Assembly: GCF_002532075.1 (NCBI RefSeq)
Contig: NZ_LYXE01000031.1
Location: forward strand, 36,491-100,490
Length of the DNA: 64,000 nucleotides
DNA from: Candidatus Chloroploca asiatica
GTDB lineage: Bacteria; Chloroflexota; Chloroflexia; Chloroflexales; Chloroflexaceae
Direction of reading: 5' to 3'
The translations under genes were made by a program, and so were the position numbers. Below, one piece after another: positions 42,885 to 52,045 of the stretch; position 1 is the first letter of the stretch, and the number at the start of each line of letters is the position of its first letter. Below the pieces are notes generated by a model. That model had not been told where the DNA came from, did no database searches, and worked only from the letters and a program-made list of their open reading frames with translations.

Positions 42885-45041
42885 CTAGGGCGACAGGCCT
42901 ACCTCAATCCTGGTGAGCACGATGCTGAGGGGGCCATTGTAACGCGGATCATCGTCAGCCGGGGTACGCAGGTAAAGGTTATGTTCACCTGGGGGCACGA
43001 CAAGCCTCAGCGTGATCGTAGTCTGCACTGGTTGCGCGGGAACCTGCCATGTGCCAAGCGCTTGGGCATTGAGCAAGAGTTGAACCTGGCGTGCGACCTG
43101 ATAACTTTCGGCTTGCATCTGCACCTGGATCATGGCAGGTTCGCTGGAGGGATTCACGAGCGCCAGCACTCCTTCCTGGCTCATCCAGCGCCAACTCCGC
43201 TCGCCGGCCTGTTCTTCAGGGTACCATCCTTCAGCGAAATAACCAAAGGGGTGCTGTTGGGTCGCAGGGATCTGGTAGAGGCTATACGTGGTGGTGGTTG
43301 AAGCTGGTTCCAAGCCAGGCAGAGCTTGTTGCAGGGCGGCAGCAACGGTCGGGTGCGCTTGTGGGGGCAACTGATCCCAGTGGACGAGCACCTGACGAAT
43401 GCCGTAGACATCGAGGATCATAGGGCCTTGATCGCCGGACGCAAGCAAGCGATCTGGTTCTGGTTCCATCCGCCAGAGTTGGCGGATCGCGGGGCGGCGT
43501 TCAGCCCAGCGGTTGGGAGGATTGCGGGCGAGATACCCACCGAGCATGGGCTGTTGATGGACGAGTTGGGCGCGGAGCGAAAAACTATCCTGGCGAACAG
43601 GCAGCACCAACAAGGCGCCTGGTTGCGTGGCGAGTTCCTGATAGACTGGCGGCACATCAGAGCGTTGCAGGGGCAGCGGTGGCGTGACATATTCAAAGGC
43701 GATCAAAGCGGTCACCAGGAAGAGCGACGCAGAGGCTGCGCGGGGGCCATGGTGCCGCGTCAGCAACGAGGTGAGCCAGGTAAGCCCATAGGCGGTCAAG
43801 GGAATCAGGGCGAGACTAGTGATAAGCACAAAATGGCCAGGGCGCTGGGCAATGCCGAGACCAGGGAGATTGAGCAAGAGCAGATAGGGCATCGGGATGC
43901 CTGTAGCGAACTCGCCCACCATCAAGACAGGGCCAAAAGCAAACAGGAGGCCAAGCAAGCCAAGGCAGAACCAGCGCCAGGCTGTGCGCCAGGCAACGAA
44001 CGTACCAAGGCTTGCCAGGACAAGGGTGGTATACCCAAGCGCAACATTCCAGGCGGCAATATCGGGATGCCAGCGTTGCCCCAGCGCGTGGACGGTTGGC
44101 CCCCAGATTGGATGGAGATTGCTGGGCAGGAACGGATCAAGCAAGTTTGCCGAACGGCTAACGAGAAACGCATCACGCTGAATTTGCCCGACGCTCTCGC
44201 GGGGGCCGTCGAGCATTGGCGCAAGGACTGGCCAGAGCAGCGGGAAGAGCAAGGCGAGGGCGAGGCTGCCAACGAGCGCCATACGACCGGTCAGGATCGC
44301 CCGATGGAAGGGGAGCGGTTGTGGCTGCGGCGCTGTTGGTACAAGGCCAGCCCGAGCCGACGCAAGTTGCGTCCCGTCAAGCAGCAAACTGCGCGGTGCA
44401 ACAAGCGCGAGCAGGGCAAAAGCAAGGCTATAGATCGCGATAAAGAGCAGATAATAGAGGCTTGTATAGCCAATGAGCGCAAGAAAAAGCGCAGCGAGCA
44501 GCGGATCGCGATACCCAGGGCGAGTCACGGTGCGCAAGAGAAAGAGGGCATAGAGAGGGAGCCATTGAACCGCGATCAATTCTAGCTGCCCGTCCCAGAC
44601 CTTGGTCATATGGTATGGTGACCAGGTAAAGATCAGGCCTGCCACAAAAGCGACCCCTGGTTGGGCCCCGAGCTGACGGGCAAACCAGAACGCAGCGAGG
44701 CCAGCAAGCGTGAGTGCCAGCAGAACGGCCGCATTGAAGCCCGCCAGTGGACCAGCAAGCGCCGTCACCGGGAAGACGAGCAACCCATTGCTCAGGTTCA
44801 ACGGATGCAGGGCAAGGTCAACCCCCTCGGGATAATAGAGGAGGGGTGTAAAGAGAGGATGCATGCCCTGGGTGAGGGCATAGTGAACCCACCACACGTG
44901 CCAGACATGCTGCCACCCATCAATCGCGGCCACCGCACCGCCTGGGATAGCCTGATCGACAGAGGGCAACACAGGAGCCATGAGGATCAAGCCAAAGAGC
45001 GCATAGGCAAGAATTACGAGGATATGTTTACGCAAGGTCAT
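42885..45041 (-). CDS. Large polytopic membrane protein, GT-C glycosyltransferase-like
   Basis: 718 residues. About 12 transmembrane helices occupy residues 1-470, starting HILVILAYALFGLILMAPVL. An early acidic loop (AAIDGWQHVWHVWWVHYALT) lies at the position of the catalytic Asp of GT-C enzymes. The last 230 residues are soluble, beta-rich, and extracytoplasmic (YSLYQIPATQQHPFGYFAEG). The layout matches lipid-linked sugar-dependent transferases (PMT/ArnT/YfhO-like), but I cannot name the family or substrate. It is transcribed divergently from hrcA. Confidence 0.65.
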   Translation of the reverse strand: MTLRKHILVILAYALFGLILMAPVLPSVDQAIPGGAVAAIDGWQHVWHVWWVHYALTQGMHPLFTPLLYYPEGVDLALHPLNLSNGLLVFPVTALAGPLAGFNAAVLLALTLAGLAAFWFARQLGAQPGVAFVAGLIFTWSPYHMTKVWDGQLELIAVQWLPLYALFLLRTVTRPGYRDPLLAALFLALIGYTSLYYLLFIAIYSLAFALLALVAPRSLLLDGTQLASARAGLVPTAPQPQPLPFHRAILTGRMALVGSLALALLFPLLWPVLAPMLDGPRESVGQIQRDAFLVSRSANLLDPFLPSNLHPIWGPTVHALGQRWHPDIAAWNVALGYTTLVLASLGTFVAWRTAWRWFCLGLLGLLFAFGPVLMVGEFATGIPMPYLLLLNLPGLGIAQRPGHFVLITSLALIPLTAYGLTWLTSLLTRHHGPRAASASLFLVTALIAFEYVTPPLPLQRSDVPPVYQELATQPGALLVLPVRQDSFSLRAQLVHQQPMLGGYLARNPPNRWAERRPAIRQLWRMEPEPDRLLASGDQGPMILDVYGIRQVLVHWDQLPPQAHPTVAAALQQALPGLEPASTTTTYSLYQIPATQQHPFGYFAEGWYPEEQAGERSWRWMSQEGVLALVNPSSEPAMIQVQMQAESYQVARQVQLLLNAQALGTWQVPAQPVQTTITLRLVVPPGEHNLYLRTPADDDPRYNGPLSIVLTRIEVGLSP

Positions 45042-45105
45042 GCTGCTTTACCGCTAGCATTGTATCGCTGCTCACGGCTCCTTCGAACGGATTCACCAGA
45101 TCCAA

Positions 45106-45111
45106 AGTATA
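45106..45111 (-). promoter_or_regulatory. Extended -10 of the GT-C-like gene
   Basis: TGGTATACT on the minus strand, about 65 bp before the ATG at 45041. No good -35. Confidence 0.45.
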
Positions 45112-45136
45112 CCATTTTGAGGGTTCGGTGACTTTT

Positions 45137-45166
45137 TTGGCAGAGCGGGGAAGATCGTGGTAAAAT
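45137..45166 (+). promoter_or_regulatory. Promoter of the hrcA heat-shock operon
   Basis: TTGGCA (45137-45142) and TAAAAT (45161-45166) with 18-bp spacing and a TGG extended -10. A 9-bp-arm inverted repeat (GGCGTGCAT/ATGCACGCC, 45174-45194) begins right at the expected start site, and CIRCE follows. Confidence 0.65.
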
Positions 45167-45213
45167 ACGTCATGGCGTGCATCCAATGCACGCCAATCAT
45201 TTAACTTTTGACT

Positions 45214-45240
45214 TTAGCACTCTCGAAAAGAGAGTGCCAG
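45214..45240 (+). promoter_or_regulatory. CIRCE operator (HrcA binding site)
   Basis: TTAGCACTC, nine bases, then GAGTGCCAG. The consensus is TTAGCACTC-N9-GAGTGCTAA, so the left arm is perfect and the right arm matches at seven of nine. It lies in the leader 62 bp before hrcA, so HrcA should repress its own operon, with GroEL-dependent release on heat shock. Confidence 0.93.
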
Positions 45241-45302
45241 ACCTGGGATCAAACAGTGGGTCAACAGGCGCGGCGGATCTCCACGCGACCCTGATAGGGT
45301 AG

Positions 45303-46415
45303 ATGGCTATGTCGTCGGGGCTTACTGAACGTAGACAGACGATCTTAAAGCTCGTCATCCAGGAATTTGTTGAGACGGCGCAGCCAGTTGCCTCAGAGAC
45401 ATTGGTACGCAAATACCGGTTAAATGTCTCACCTGCGACCGTGCGGAACGAACTAGCCGCGCTTGAGGAGCTAGGGTATCTGATGCATCTCCACACATCG
45501 GCGGGACGTGTTCCGACCGATATAGGATACCGCTTCTTTGTCGAGAATCTCATGGATCGCACGACCCTTTCGCTGCCTGAGCAGCGAATGATCCGGCATC
45601 AGTTTTACCAGGTACGCGGCGAACTGGATCAATGGATTCAGCTTGCGGGTTCAGTGCTAGCGCGTACTGCCCAGAATGCCTCGGTAGTGACGCCGCTGCG
45701 TTCGGCGGATCGGCTGCGCTTTCGCCAGGTTGAACTCGTAGCGATTCATGATACGATGGCCCTTGCGGTGCTCGTCTTTCATGGCGGGGTCGTGAAGCAG
45801 CAGACCTTGGCGCTTGATGCGGTGCGTTCACCCGACGATCTGCGTCGTTGTGCTGCGCGGATCAGCAGTGTGCTTGCCGATCTTGAATTGAGCGATGTTG
45901 AAGATCTATTGACACGAGATCAACAACAAGAAGGGTCTGAATTTGGTGACTTCGAGCGTCAGGTGCTTGATCTCGTTGCCAGGGCAATGGATGCATTTGA
46001 AGCGCAGGCTCAGGAGCAGATCTATAGTGATGGCTTGATCGAGATGCTCAGCCAACCCGAATTCATCCCTGCGCTAGCGCGAGAGGATGCCGAACGAGCG
46101 GTTGAGCGGATGCGTCGAGCGCTTGACATTTTGAAGAGCGGTCGTGGCCTCGGGTCATTGATACCGCAGGCACTGGCCTCTGATGGAGTACAAGTGATCA
46201 TTGGTGGTGAAAACAGTGCCGACGAGATGCGAGAATACAGTGTTATTTTAGCACGGTATGGAGTTGAACGGGCCGTGACAGGCGTGTTGGGGGTCATCGG
46301 GCCTACCCGTATGGCCTATCCACGTTCAATTTCGAGTGTGCGGTATATTTCATCACTGATGAGTGATCTCTTGGCTGAGCTCTATCAGGCCGATCAACGT
46401 TCACCCGAGAGCTAA
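45303..46415 (+). CDS. hrcA: Heat-inducible transcription repressor HrcA
   Basis: 370 residues. The N-terminal winged helix is typical ([20 protein letters not shown], then [20 protein letters not shown] and [16 protein letters not shown]). The GAF-like middle and C-terminal domain include [20 protein letters not shown] and [18 protein letters not shown]. It binds the CIRCE site just upstream. First gene of hrcA-grpE-dnaK-dnaJ. Confidence 0.97.
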   Translation: MAMSSGLTERRQTILKLVIQEFVETAQPVASETLVRKYRLNVSPATVRNELAALEELGYLMHLHTSAGRVPTDIGYRFFVENLMDRTTLSLPEQRMIRHQFYQVRGELDQWIQLAGSVLARTAQNASVVTPLRSADRLRFRQVELVAIHDTMALAVLVFHGGVVKQQTLALDAVRSPDDLRRCAARISSVLADLELSDVEDLLTRDQQQEGSEFGDFERQVLDLVARAMDAFEAQAQEQIYSDGLIEMLSQPEFIPALAREDAERAVERMRRALDILKSGRGLGSLIPQALASDGVQVIIGGENSADEMREYSVILARYGVERAVTGVLGVIGPTRMAYPRSISSVRYISSLMSDLLAELYQADQRSPES

Positions 46416-46596
46416 GAGCGTTGCGCCAAGGCTTTAGGAGAGAGCAAAGAGGAACTAGCCGAGCGCATCAGAAAGAGATGTACGCCTCTGAACGGTACAA
46501 TAGCCTGAAACCACGGCTTAGGGATGCCATCAGGTAGCGCCGACATGTTTATACGCTTGCATACAAGTAGTCGAGATGCAAGAAGTGAGGAGGATC

Positions 46597-47124
46597 ATGA
46601 GCGAGAATCAGCATATTGTGGAACCAGCGGCTGACGCGAGCGAAGAGCAGGTGCAGAAACCGCAAGAGGATCTGGAAGCCCGTCTGGCTGATATGCAAGA
46701 ACAGGCTAACGAATTTCGTGATCAGTGGCTGCGAGCGGCAGCTGATTATAAAAATTTCAAGCGACGAACTGAAATTGAACGTTCCGAATTGATTCGGAGC
46801 GCCAGTTCGGCGTTATTGCTCAAATTGTTGCCGATTATGGACGATTTTGAGCGAGCGATAGAGAACATTCCGCCTGAAATTGCCGAGACGTCCTGGTGGG
46901 GAGGGACGCAGTTGATTGCCCACAAACTGCGTACGGTGCTTGAGAGTGAAGGGGTCAAAGTAATTGACGCCGTTGGTCAGGATTTTGACCCTAATCTGCA
47001 CGAAGCTGTCATTTATGAAGATGCCGAAGGGCAAGATGGCAAAGTGACTAGTGAGTTGCAAAAAGGGTACAAATTAGGCGACCGTGTCCTTCGTGCTAGT
47101 ATGGTCAAAGTAGGCCGTGGCTAG
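46597..47124 (+). CDS. grpE: Nucleotide exchange factor GrpE
   Basis: 175 residues from the ATG at 46597 (GGAGG 5 bp upstream; the ATG at 46576 is too early). An acidic N-terminal coil (EEQVQKPQEDLEARLADMQE) leads to the dimer helix DQWLRAAADYKNFKRRTEIE and the C-terminal beta domain with GQDFDPNLHEAV. It releases ADP from DnaK. A TACAAT at 46496-46501 could give a second promoter in the 181-bp gap after hrcA. Confidence 0.96.
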   Translation: MSENQHIVEPAADASEEQVQKPQEDLEARLADMQEQANEFRDQWLRAAADYKNFKRRTEIERSELIRSASSALLLKLLPIMDDFERAIENIPPEIAETSWWGGTQLIAHKLRTVLESEGVKVIDAVGQDFDPNLHEAVIYEDAEGQDGKVTSELQKGYKLGDRVLRASMVKVGRG

Positions 47125-47169
47125 GCGAAGTACGAGCTACGATCTTTGTAAGGAGCAACAGACAAGCAT

Positions 47170-49041
47170 ATGCCCAAAGTCATCGGCATTGATCTTGGAA
47201 CAACCAACTCGGTTATCGCCGTCGTGGAAGCAGGCGAAGCGGTCGTAATCCCGAACGCTGAAGGTGCGCGTTTGACCCCTTCAGTTGTTTCGATGAATAA
47301 AGTTGGCGAGCGTCTCGTCGGCCAGGTAGCGCGACGCCAGGCGGTCACGAATCCTGAGAATACGATCTTCTCGGTCAAGCGGTTCATCGGGCGTAAATTC
47401 AGCGAACCCGTCGTCCAGAAGGACACGGTGCTCGTGCCCTATAAATTGAGTGCCGCCTCCAATGGTGATGTGCGGGTGACGATGAATGGCAAAGAGTATG
47501 CGCCACCCGAAGTTTCGGCCATGGTTTTACAGAAACTGAAGGCTGATGCGGAAGCATACCTTGGTGAGTCGGTGACCCAGGCGGTCATTACCGTGCCAGC
47601 CTACTTCAACGATAGTCAACGCCAGGCGACGAAAGATGCCGGCAAGATTGCCGGGTTGGAAGTGCTGCGTATCGTCAATGAGCCGACGGCCTCGGCGTTG
47701 GCCTATGGCCTCGATAAAAAAGGCCACGACGAGGTCGTGGTGGTCTATGATATGGGTGGTGGAACCTTCGACGTTTCGATCCTTGAATTGAGCGATGGGG
47801 TGGTTGAGGTCAAAGCGACCAGTGGTGATACACACCTGGGGGGTGATGACTTTGACCAGCGCATTATTGACTGGCTTGCCAGCGAGTTCCAGAAAGATCA
47901 GGGCGTTGATCTCCGTCAGGATCGGATGGCGTTGCAACGGCTCAAAGAGGCAGCCGAGAAGGCCAAGATGGAACTATCGAGCGTAGGGCAGTCCGAGATC
48001 AATCTGCCGTTCATTACGGCTGATGCGAATGGACCCAAGCATCTGAGTCAGACCATGACACGGGCGCGTCTCGAGCAATTGACGAGCGATCTCATCGAAC
48101 GCAGCATGGCACCGGTACGGCAGTCCCTGAATGATGCCGGGTTGAAGCCGTCGCAGATCGATGAAGTCATTCTGGTTGGTGGGCAGACGCGGATGCCTGC
48201 GATCCAAGACGCGGTGCGCAAGTTTTTTGGCAAAGAACCGAACAAGACGGTGAATCCTGATGAGGTCGTTGCCATCGGTGCGGCCATTCAGGCAGGTGTG
48301 CTTGGCGGTGAAGTCAAAGATGTATTGCTACTTGACGTTACGCCATTGACGCTGGGGATCGAGACCGTAGGGAAGGTCATGACGCCGCTGATCGCACGCA
48401 ATACGACCATCCCGACCCGCAAGAGTCAGATCTTCTCAACGGCGAGTGACCATCAAAATAGCGTCGAAATTCATGTTTTGCAGGGCGAGCGAGCCGAGGC
48501 GCGGTACAACAAGAGTCTCGGCAAATTTGAACTAGCTGGCATCCCACCGGCACCGCGTGGGGTACCGCAGATCGAAGTCACGTTTGATATTGATGCCAAC
48601 GGCATTGTCAATGTGACCGCCCGTGATAAAATGACAGGCACCGAACAACGCATCACCATTACGGCGTCGTCGGGGTTGAGTGACAGCGAGATTGATCAGA
48701 TGGTGCAAGAAGCTGAATTGCACGCTGAAGAAGATCGTCTGCGCCTTTTGTTGATTGAGGCACGCAACGCGGGTGATAGCATGATCTACACTGCCGAGCG
48801 TACGCTCCGCGAGGCGGGTGACAAGGTCGATGGCCCGACGCGTACCGAGGTCGAGGACAAAATCCGCGTGTTGCGTGAGACGCTGGCGGCGGAAGACGAA
48901 CAGGCTATTCGCAACCGAACCGCTGAACTGAGCGTCGTCATCCAGCGCGTTGGTCAGGCGATGTATGCTGGTGATGCGACAGGCGCAGAGGGCAAGCCTG
49001 AACGTGACGACGTTGTTGAGGGCGAATATAAAGTAGATTGA
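47170..49041 (+). CDS. dnaK: Chaperone protein DnaK (Hsp70)
   Basis: 623 residues. Begins [19 protein letters not shown]. The ATPase motifs [34 protein letters not shown] and [11 protein letters not shown] are intact, then the substrate domain ([16 protein letters not shown]) and an acidic tail. AAGGAG lies 13 bp before the ATG. It lies 45 bp after grpE. Confidence 0.98.
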   Translation: MPKVIGIDLGTTNSVIAVVEAGEAVVIPNAEGARLTPSVVSMNKVGERLVGQVARRQAVTNPENTIFSVKRFIGRKFSEPVVQKDTVLVPYKLSAASNGDVRVTMNGKEYAPPEVSAMVLQKLKADAEAYLGESVTQAVITVPAYFNDSQRQATKDAGKIAGLEVLRIVNEPTASALAYGLDKKGHDEVVVVYDMGGGTFDVSILELSDGVVEVKATSGDTHLGGDDFDQRIIDWLASEFQKDQGVDLRQDRMALQRLKEAAEKAKMELSSVGQSEINLPFITADANGPKHLSQTMTRARLEQLTSDLIERSMAPVRQSLNDAGLKPSQIDEVILVGGQTRMPAIQDAVRKFFGKEPNKTVNPDEVVAIGAAIQAGVLGGEVKDVLLLDVTPLTLGIETVGKVMTPLIARNTTIPTRKSQIFSTASDHQNSVEIHVLQGERAEARYNKSLGKFELAGIPPAPRGVPQIEVTFDIDANGIVNVTARDKMTGTEQRITITASSGLSDSEIDQMVQEAELHAEEDRLRLLLIEARNAGDSMIYTAERTLREAGDKVDGPTRTEVEDKIRVLRETLAAEDEQAIRNRTAELSVVIQRVGQAMYAGDATGAEGKPERDDVVEGEYKVD

Positions 49042-49063
49042 GCGTACGGCTGCGAGGAAGAGA

Positions 49064-49111
49064 GCGGTTTACTGGTACACTTTTGTTGACAAAGGCGCAC
49101 CAGTGAACCGC
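49064..49111. other. Inverted repeat in the dnaK-dnaJ gap
   Basis: GCGGTTTACTGGT pairs with ACCAGTGAACCGC (one G-T pair) around a 22-nt loop containing TTTTGTTGAC. It may reduce read-through or set processing between dnaK and dnaJ. Confidence 0.5.
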
Positions 49112-49154
49112 GCTGCCAGGGCAAGCAAAGCATACGCATCAAGTGAGGAAGAGT

Positions 49155-50282
49155 ATGACGACGGGTGCAAAGCGTGACTACTACGAAGTCCTCGGGATTG
49201 GCCGCACCGCTGAACCAGACGAAATAAAAAAAGCCTTTCGTCGTCTGGCACGCCAGTATCACCCTGATGTCAGCAAAGAACCAGATGCCGAGGCTAAATT
49301 CAAAGAGATCAACGAAGCCTATGAGGTGCTCTCGGATGAGCAGAAACGGGCCATGTATGATCGCTTTGGGCATAATGTTCCGGGCGGGCCTGGCGGTGGT
49401 TATGGTGATCCTTTTGCGAATGGCGATCCATTCAGTACTATTTTTGACGCCTTTTTTGGTGGTGCAGCTGCAGGGCAGCGCACGCAGCGCGGGCCACAGC
49501 GCGGGGCTGATCTGCGTTACAGCTTGCGGTTGACGTTTGAAGAGGCCATCTTTGGGGTGGAGCGCGAGATCGAATATCGCCGTCTCGAGACGTGCCCGAG
49601 TTGCAAAGGCAATGGAGCTGAACCGGGAACTGATCCTGTACGTTGTCCGAAATGCAATGGCACAGGTGAAATGCGGCAGCGTGCCCCCTTCATCAACATG
49701 GTCACGGTGAGTGCATGTGACAACTGCAATGGCACGGGCACGGTGATTCCAATTCCGTGTCGTGAGTGCCGGGGTGAAGGTCGGATACGTCAGACGCGGC
49801 ACATCACGGTGAAAGTGCCTGCCGGGGTTGATGGTAACCAGCAGATTCGCATCAGCGGCGAAGGTGAAGCAGGGCCGCGGGGCGGTTCGTTTGGCAACCT
49901 CTATGTAGCCCTGGATGTGCAGCCGCACCCCCTCTTCTTGCGCGAAGGCAACGATATCATCCTGGAATTGAAGCTCAATGTTGCGCAGGCCGCCCTGGGT
50001 GAAGAGCTCAACGTGCCAACGATTGACGGCACCGAACGCCTGCGTATTCCAGCGGGGACGCAGACTGGTCAGACCTTTCGGATGCGTGGCAAAGGTGTCC
50101 CCTTCTTGCGTCAGCAGGGGCGAGGGGATCAGATCGTCGTGACGCGGGTGGTCGTCCCCCAGAAACTGAATGACCAGCAACGGCGTCTCTTTCAGGAACT
50201 GGCCCGGACTTTTGATCCGGAAGACCAGAGTGATCATGATGAGGGCTTCTTCGGGCGCATTAAAGATGCGTTCCGTCGCTAA
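49155..50282 (+). CDS. dnaJ: Chaperone protein DnaJ (Hsp40, type I)
   Basis: 375 residues from the ATG at 49155 (GAGGAAGAG upstream; an in-frame GTG at 49143 is less likely). J domain with [20 protein letters not shown] and HPD in YHPDVSKEP; Gly/Phe region ([12 protein letters not shown]); four zinc-knuckles [24 protein letters not shown] and CRECRGEG; then the C-terminal substrate domains. It stimulates DnaK ATPase. Confidence 0.97.
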   Translation: MTTGAKRDYYEVLGIGRTAEPDEIKKAFRRLARQYHPDVSKEPDAEAKFKEINEAYEVLSDEQKRAMYDRFGHNVPGGPGGGYGDPFANGDPFSTIFDAFFGGAAAGQRTQRGPQRGADLRYSLRLTFEEAIFGVEREIEYRRLETCPSCKGNGAEPGTDPVRCPKCNGTGEMRQRAPFINMVTVSACDNCNGTGTVIPIPCRECRGEGRIRQTRHITVKVPAGVDGNQQIRISGEGEAGPRGGSFGNLYVALDVQPHPLFLREGNDIILELKLNVAQAALGEELNVPTIDGTERLRIPAGTQTGQTFRMRGKGVPFLRQQGRGDQIVVTRVVVPQKLNDQQRRLFQELARTFDPEDQSDHDEGFFGRIKDAFRR

Positions 50283-50288
50283 AACAGT

Positions 50289-51035
50289 ATGACAGAACAG
50301 CTTTATGGGCGGAATGCGGTACGGGAAGCTTTGCGTGCTCGCCGACGAACGTTGCACCGGCTCTATGTTTCGAGTGGCGTGCAAGAGACCGGCGTGATGG
50401 CCGAGATCATCCGGCTGGCCGGCGAGGCGAAGGTCAACGTTGAACGGGTCGATCGCCAGGTGTTGGATCGTCAACTACGTGAGGTCAACCACCAGGGCGT
50501 CATGCTCCAGGCCGAAGCTTATCCATATGTCGAGCTAGAGGCATGCATGGATCTTGCCGAGCAACGGCAGGAGCCGGTCATGCTCTTGCTGCTCGATCAT
50601 CTACAAGATCCGCAAAATGTGGGTACATTGCTGCGCACAGCCGAGGTTGTCGGGGTGCATGGGGTCTGCTTGCCAGGGCGAAGAGCGGTGGAAATCACAC
50701 CGGCGGTCGTGAATGCGTCAAGCGGGGCCACCGAGCATCTGAACATTGCCATGATTGGCAATCTGGCTCAGACGATCGTTGAACTGCAGAAGGGTGGGGT
50801 GTGGATTGTTGGGTTGGAAGATGACGCGAACGCAGAGGATCTGGATCGCGCTGATCTGAACATGCCGCTCGGCCTGGTGGTTGGGGCCGAAGGTGCAGGG
50901 CTTGCGCGACTGACCCGTGAGCGGTGCGACTTTCTGGTTCGGTTGCCCATGCGCGGCCAGATTGCCTCGCTGAATGCAGCGGTCGCGGGGAGCATTGCCT
51001 TGTATAGTGCCTGGCGTCAACGAGTTGAACGCTGA
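50289..51035 (+). CDS. rlmB: 23S rRNA 2'-O-methyltransferase, RlmB/TrmH (SPOUT) family
   Basis: 248 residues. The N-terminal RNA-binding domain begins LYGRNAVREALRARRRTLHR. SPOUT motifs: LLLLDHLQDPQNVGTLLRTA (motif 1), LVVGAEGAGLARLTRERCDF (motif 2) and IASLNAAVAGSIALY (motif 3, knot). It probably methylates G2251 of 23S rRNA. It starts 6 bp after dnaJ, at the end of the heat-shock cluster. Confidence 0.92.
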   Translation: MTEQLYGRNAVREALRARRRTLHRLYVSSGVQETGVMAEIIRLAGEAKVNVERVDRQVLDRQLREVNHQGVMLQAEAYPYVELEACMDLAEQRQEPVMLLLLDHLQDPQNVGTLLRTAEVVGVHGVCLPGRRAVEITPAVVNASSGATEHLNIAMIGNLAQTIVELQKGGVWIVGLEDDANAEDLDRADLNMPLGLVVGAEGAGLARLTRERCDFLVRLPMRGQIASLNAAVAGSIALYSAWRQRVER

Positions 51036-51055
51036 AAAGCATCAGATCCGTGTCA

Positions 51056-51100
51056 TTCAAGTACGATGGATAGGGCATTGCCCTATCCATCGTACTTGAA
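51056..51100 (+). terminator. Perfect 22-bp-arm hairpin after rlmB
   Basis: TTCAAGTACGATGGATAGGG-type arms are perfectly complementary around a single central T. It lies 20 bp after the rlmB stop and closes the heat-shock operon. No U tract follows. Confidence 0.65.
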
Positions 51101-51124
51101 GAGTATGCCTTGCTGCGCTAAAAT
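51096..51124 (+). promoter_or_regulatory. Promoter of the small-protein/GNAT operon
   Basis: TTGAAG (51096-51101) overlaps the end of the hairpin; a 17-bp spacer leads to TAAAAT (51119-51124). The start codon is 49 bp downstream at 51174. Confidence 0.55.
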
Positions 51125-51173
51125 AGGGTAGGACGAGCAAATCGGTTCGTAGTATAGGCTCAAAGAGGTACGC

Positions 51174-51335
51174 ATGAAACTGAACGTCATTCTTTTGATC
51201 GCCATTGCCGGTGCGGCGGCATATATTTTCACCTTGCGGCGTCAACTGCAAGCTGCGCAGATGCGTGGCGACATGTACCGTGATATTTCGGCACGGCTCG
51301 ATCGTCGCGTTGCGGAGTTGACGACGAAAGCATGA
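51174..51335 (+). CDS. 53-residue single-pass membrane protein
   Basis: The frame encodes MKLNVILLIAIAGAAAYIFT and then a charged helix (RRQLQAAQMRGDMYRDISAR). It is a transmembrane helix plus a cytoplasmic amphipathic tail. An AGAGG lies 6 bp upstream and a promoter at 51096-51124. Its TGA overlaps the ATG of the GNAT gene (ATGA), which strongly supports translation. Function unknown; it could anchor or regulate the acetyltransferase. Confidence 0.72.
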   Translation: MKLNVILLIAIAGAAAYIFTLRRQLQAAQMRGDMYRDISARLDRRVAELTTKA

Positions 51336-52012
51336 CGGCTTCTTCGCACGCACTTGGATCATCACGTCTGCAGGCCCCGATACGGGTTATGCCTGCGCTT
51401 GATGGTGTCGCCGTGCGTCCGGCCCGGATGCCTGATGTCAGTGCCATTCTTGGGCTGCATCGTGAGGCCTTTGCGGACAAGTTTGGTGGTGCCTTCGGGG
51501 TTGATGCAACGGAACGTGGTGCCGCCGCGCTGGCGGCCACCTGGGAGCACCAGGGTGCCGTGGCGATGCGGGGTATGTTTGTTGCGGAGTACCAGGGACA
51601 GATTGTTGGAACAACCACGATCCGTACCTGGGAGATGATCAGCGATCAGAGTGCTTCGGTTGAGGTTGTGTTCCACGAGGAACTTGGCTTCTGGCGAACC
51701 ATTCGGTCGCTGTTTGTTTTATCGCTGCTCGATCATCAAATTGGCCGTCGTGAAGGCTTTATTACCGATGTGGCCGTCTTGCCCACGTACCGGCGCAGCG
51801 GGATTGCACAGATGCTGCTCGCACGTGCCGAGCAAGAGGCGTTGCTGCGGGGCAAGCATCACCTTGGTCTGTATGTCAGCCAGCGCAACGAAGCCGCCCG
51901 AGCCCTCTACCAGCGGCTCGGTTTTTATCAGCACCGTTCGCGGCGTTCACTGCTCACCTGGTTCTTCTTTGGGCAGGGGCACTGGCTCTATTTGCGCAAA
52001 AATCTTGTGTAA
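51332..52012 (+). CDS. GNAT-family N-acetyltransferase
   Basis: 226 residues. The GNAT acetyl-CoA motif is DVAVLPTYRRSGIAQMLLAR (V/I-x-x-x-x-R/Q-x-x-G-x-A type, near 150), followed by LGLYVSQRNEAARALYQRLG. The N-terminal part has VRPARMPDVSAILGLHREAF. The acceptor is unknown. Coupled by a 4-bp overlap to the 53-residue membrane protein and ending in a basic aromatic tail (GQGHWLYLRKNLV). Confidence 0.88.
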   Translation: MTASSHALGSSRLQAPIRVMPALDGVAVRPARMPDVSAILGLHREAFADKFGGAFGVDATERGAAALAATWEHQGAVAMRGMFVAEYQGQIVGTTTIRTWEMISDQSASVEVVFHEELGFWRTIRSLFVLSLLDHQIGRREGFITDVAVLPTYRRSGIAQMLLARAEQEALLRGKHHLGLYVSQRNEAARALYQRLGFYQHRSRRSLLTWFFFGQGHWLYLRKNLV

Positions 52013-52045
52013 GCCCCTTTGTAATTGAGAAGGTAAAAGACAACG

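Noticed and set aside
43326..44585. 419-residue open frame on the plus strand
   Set aside because: Antisense to the GT-C-like membrane gene; low-complexity, charge-rich translation typical of a shadow frame.
48954..50474. 506-residue open frame on the minus strand
   Set aside because: It lies antisense to dnaJ and the end of dnaK, whose motifs are unmistakable; its own translation has no family pattern.
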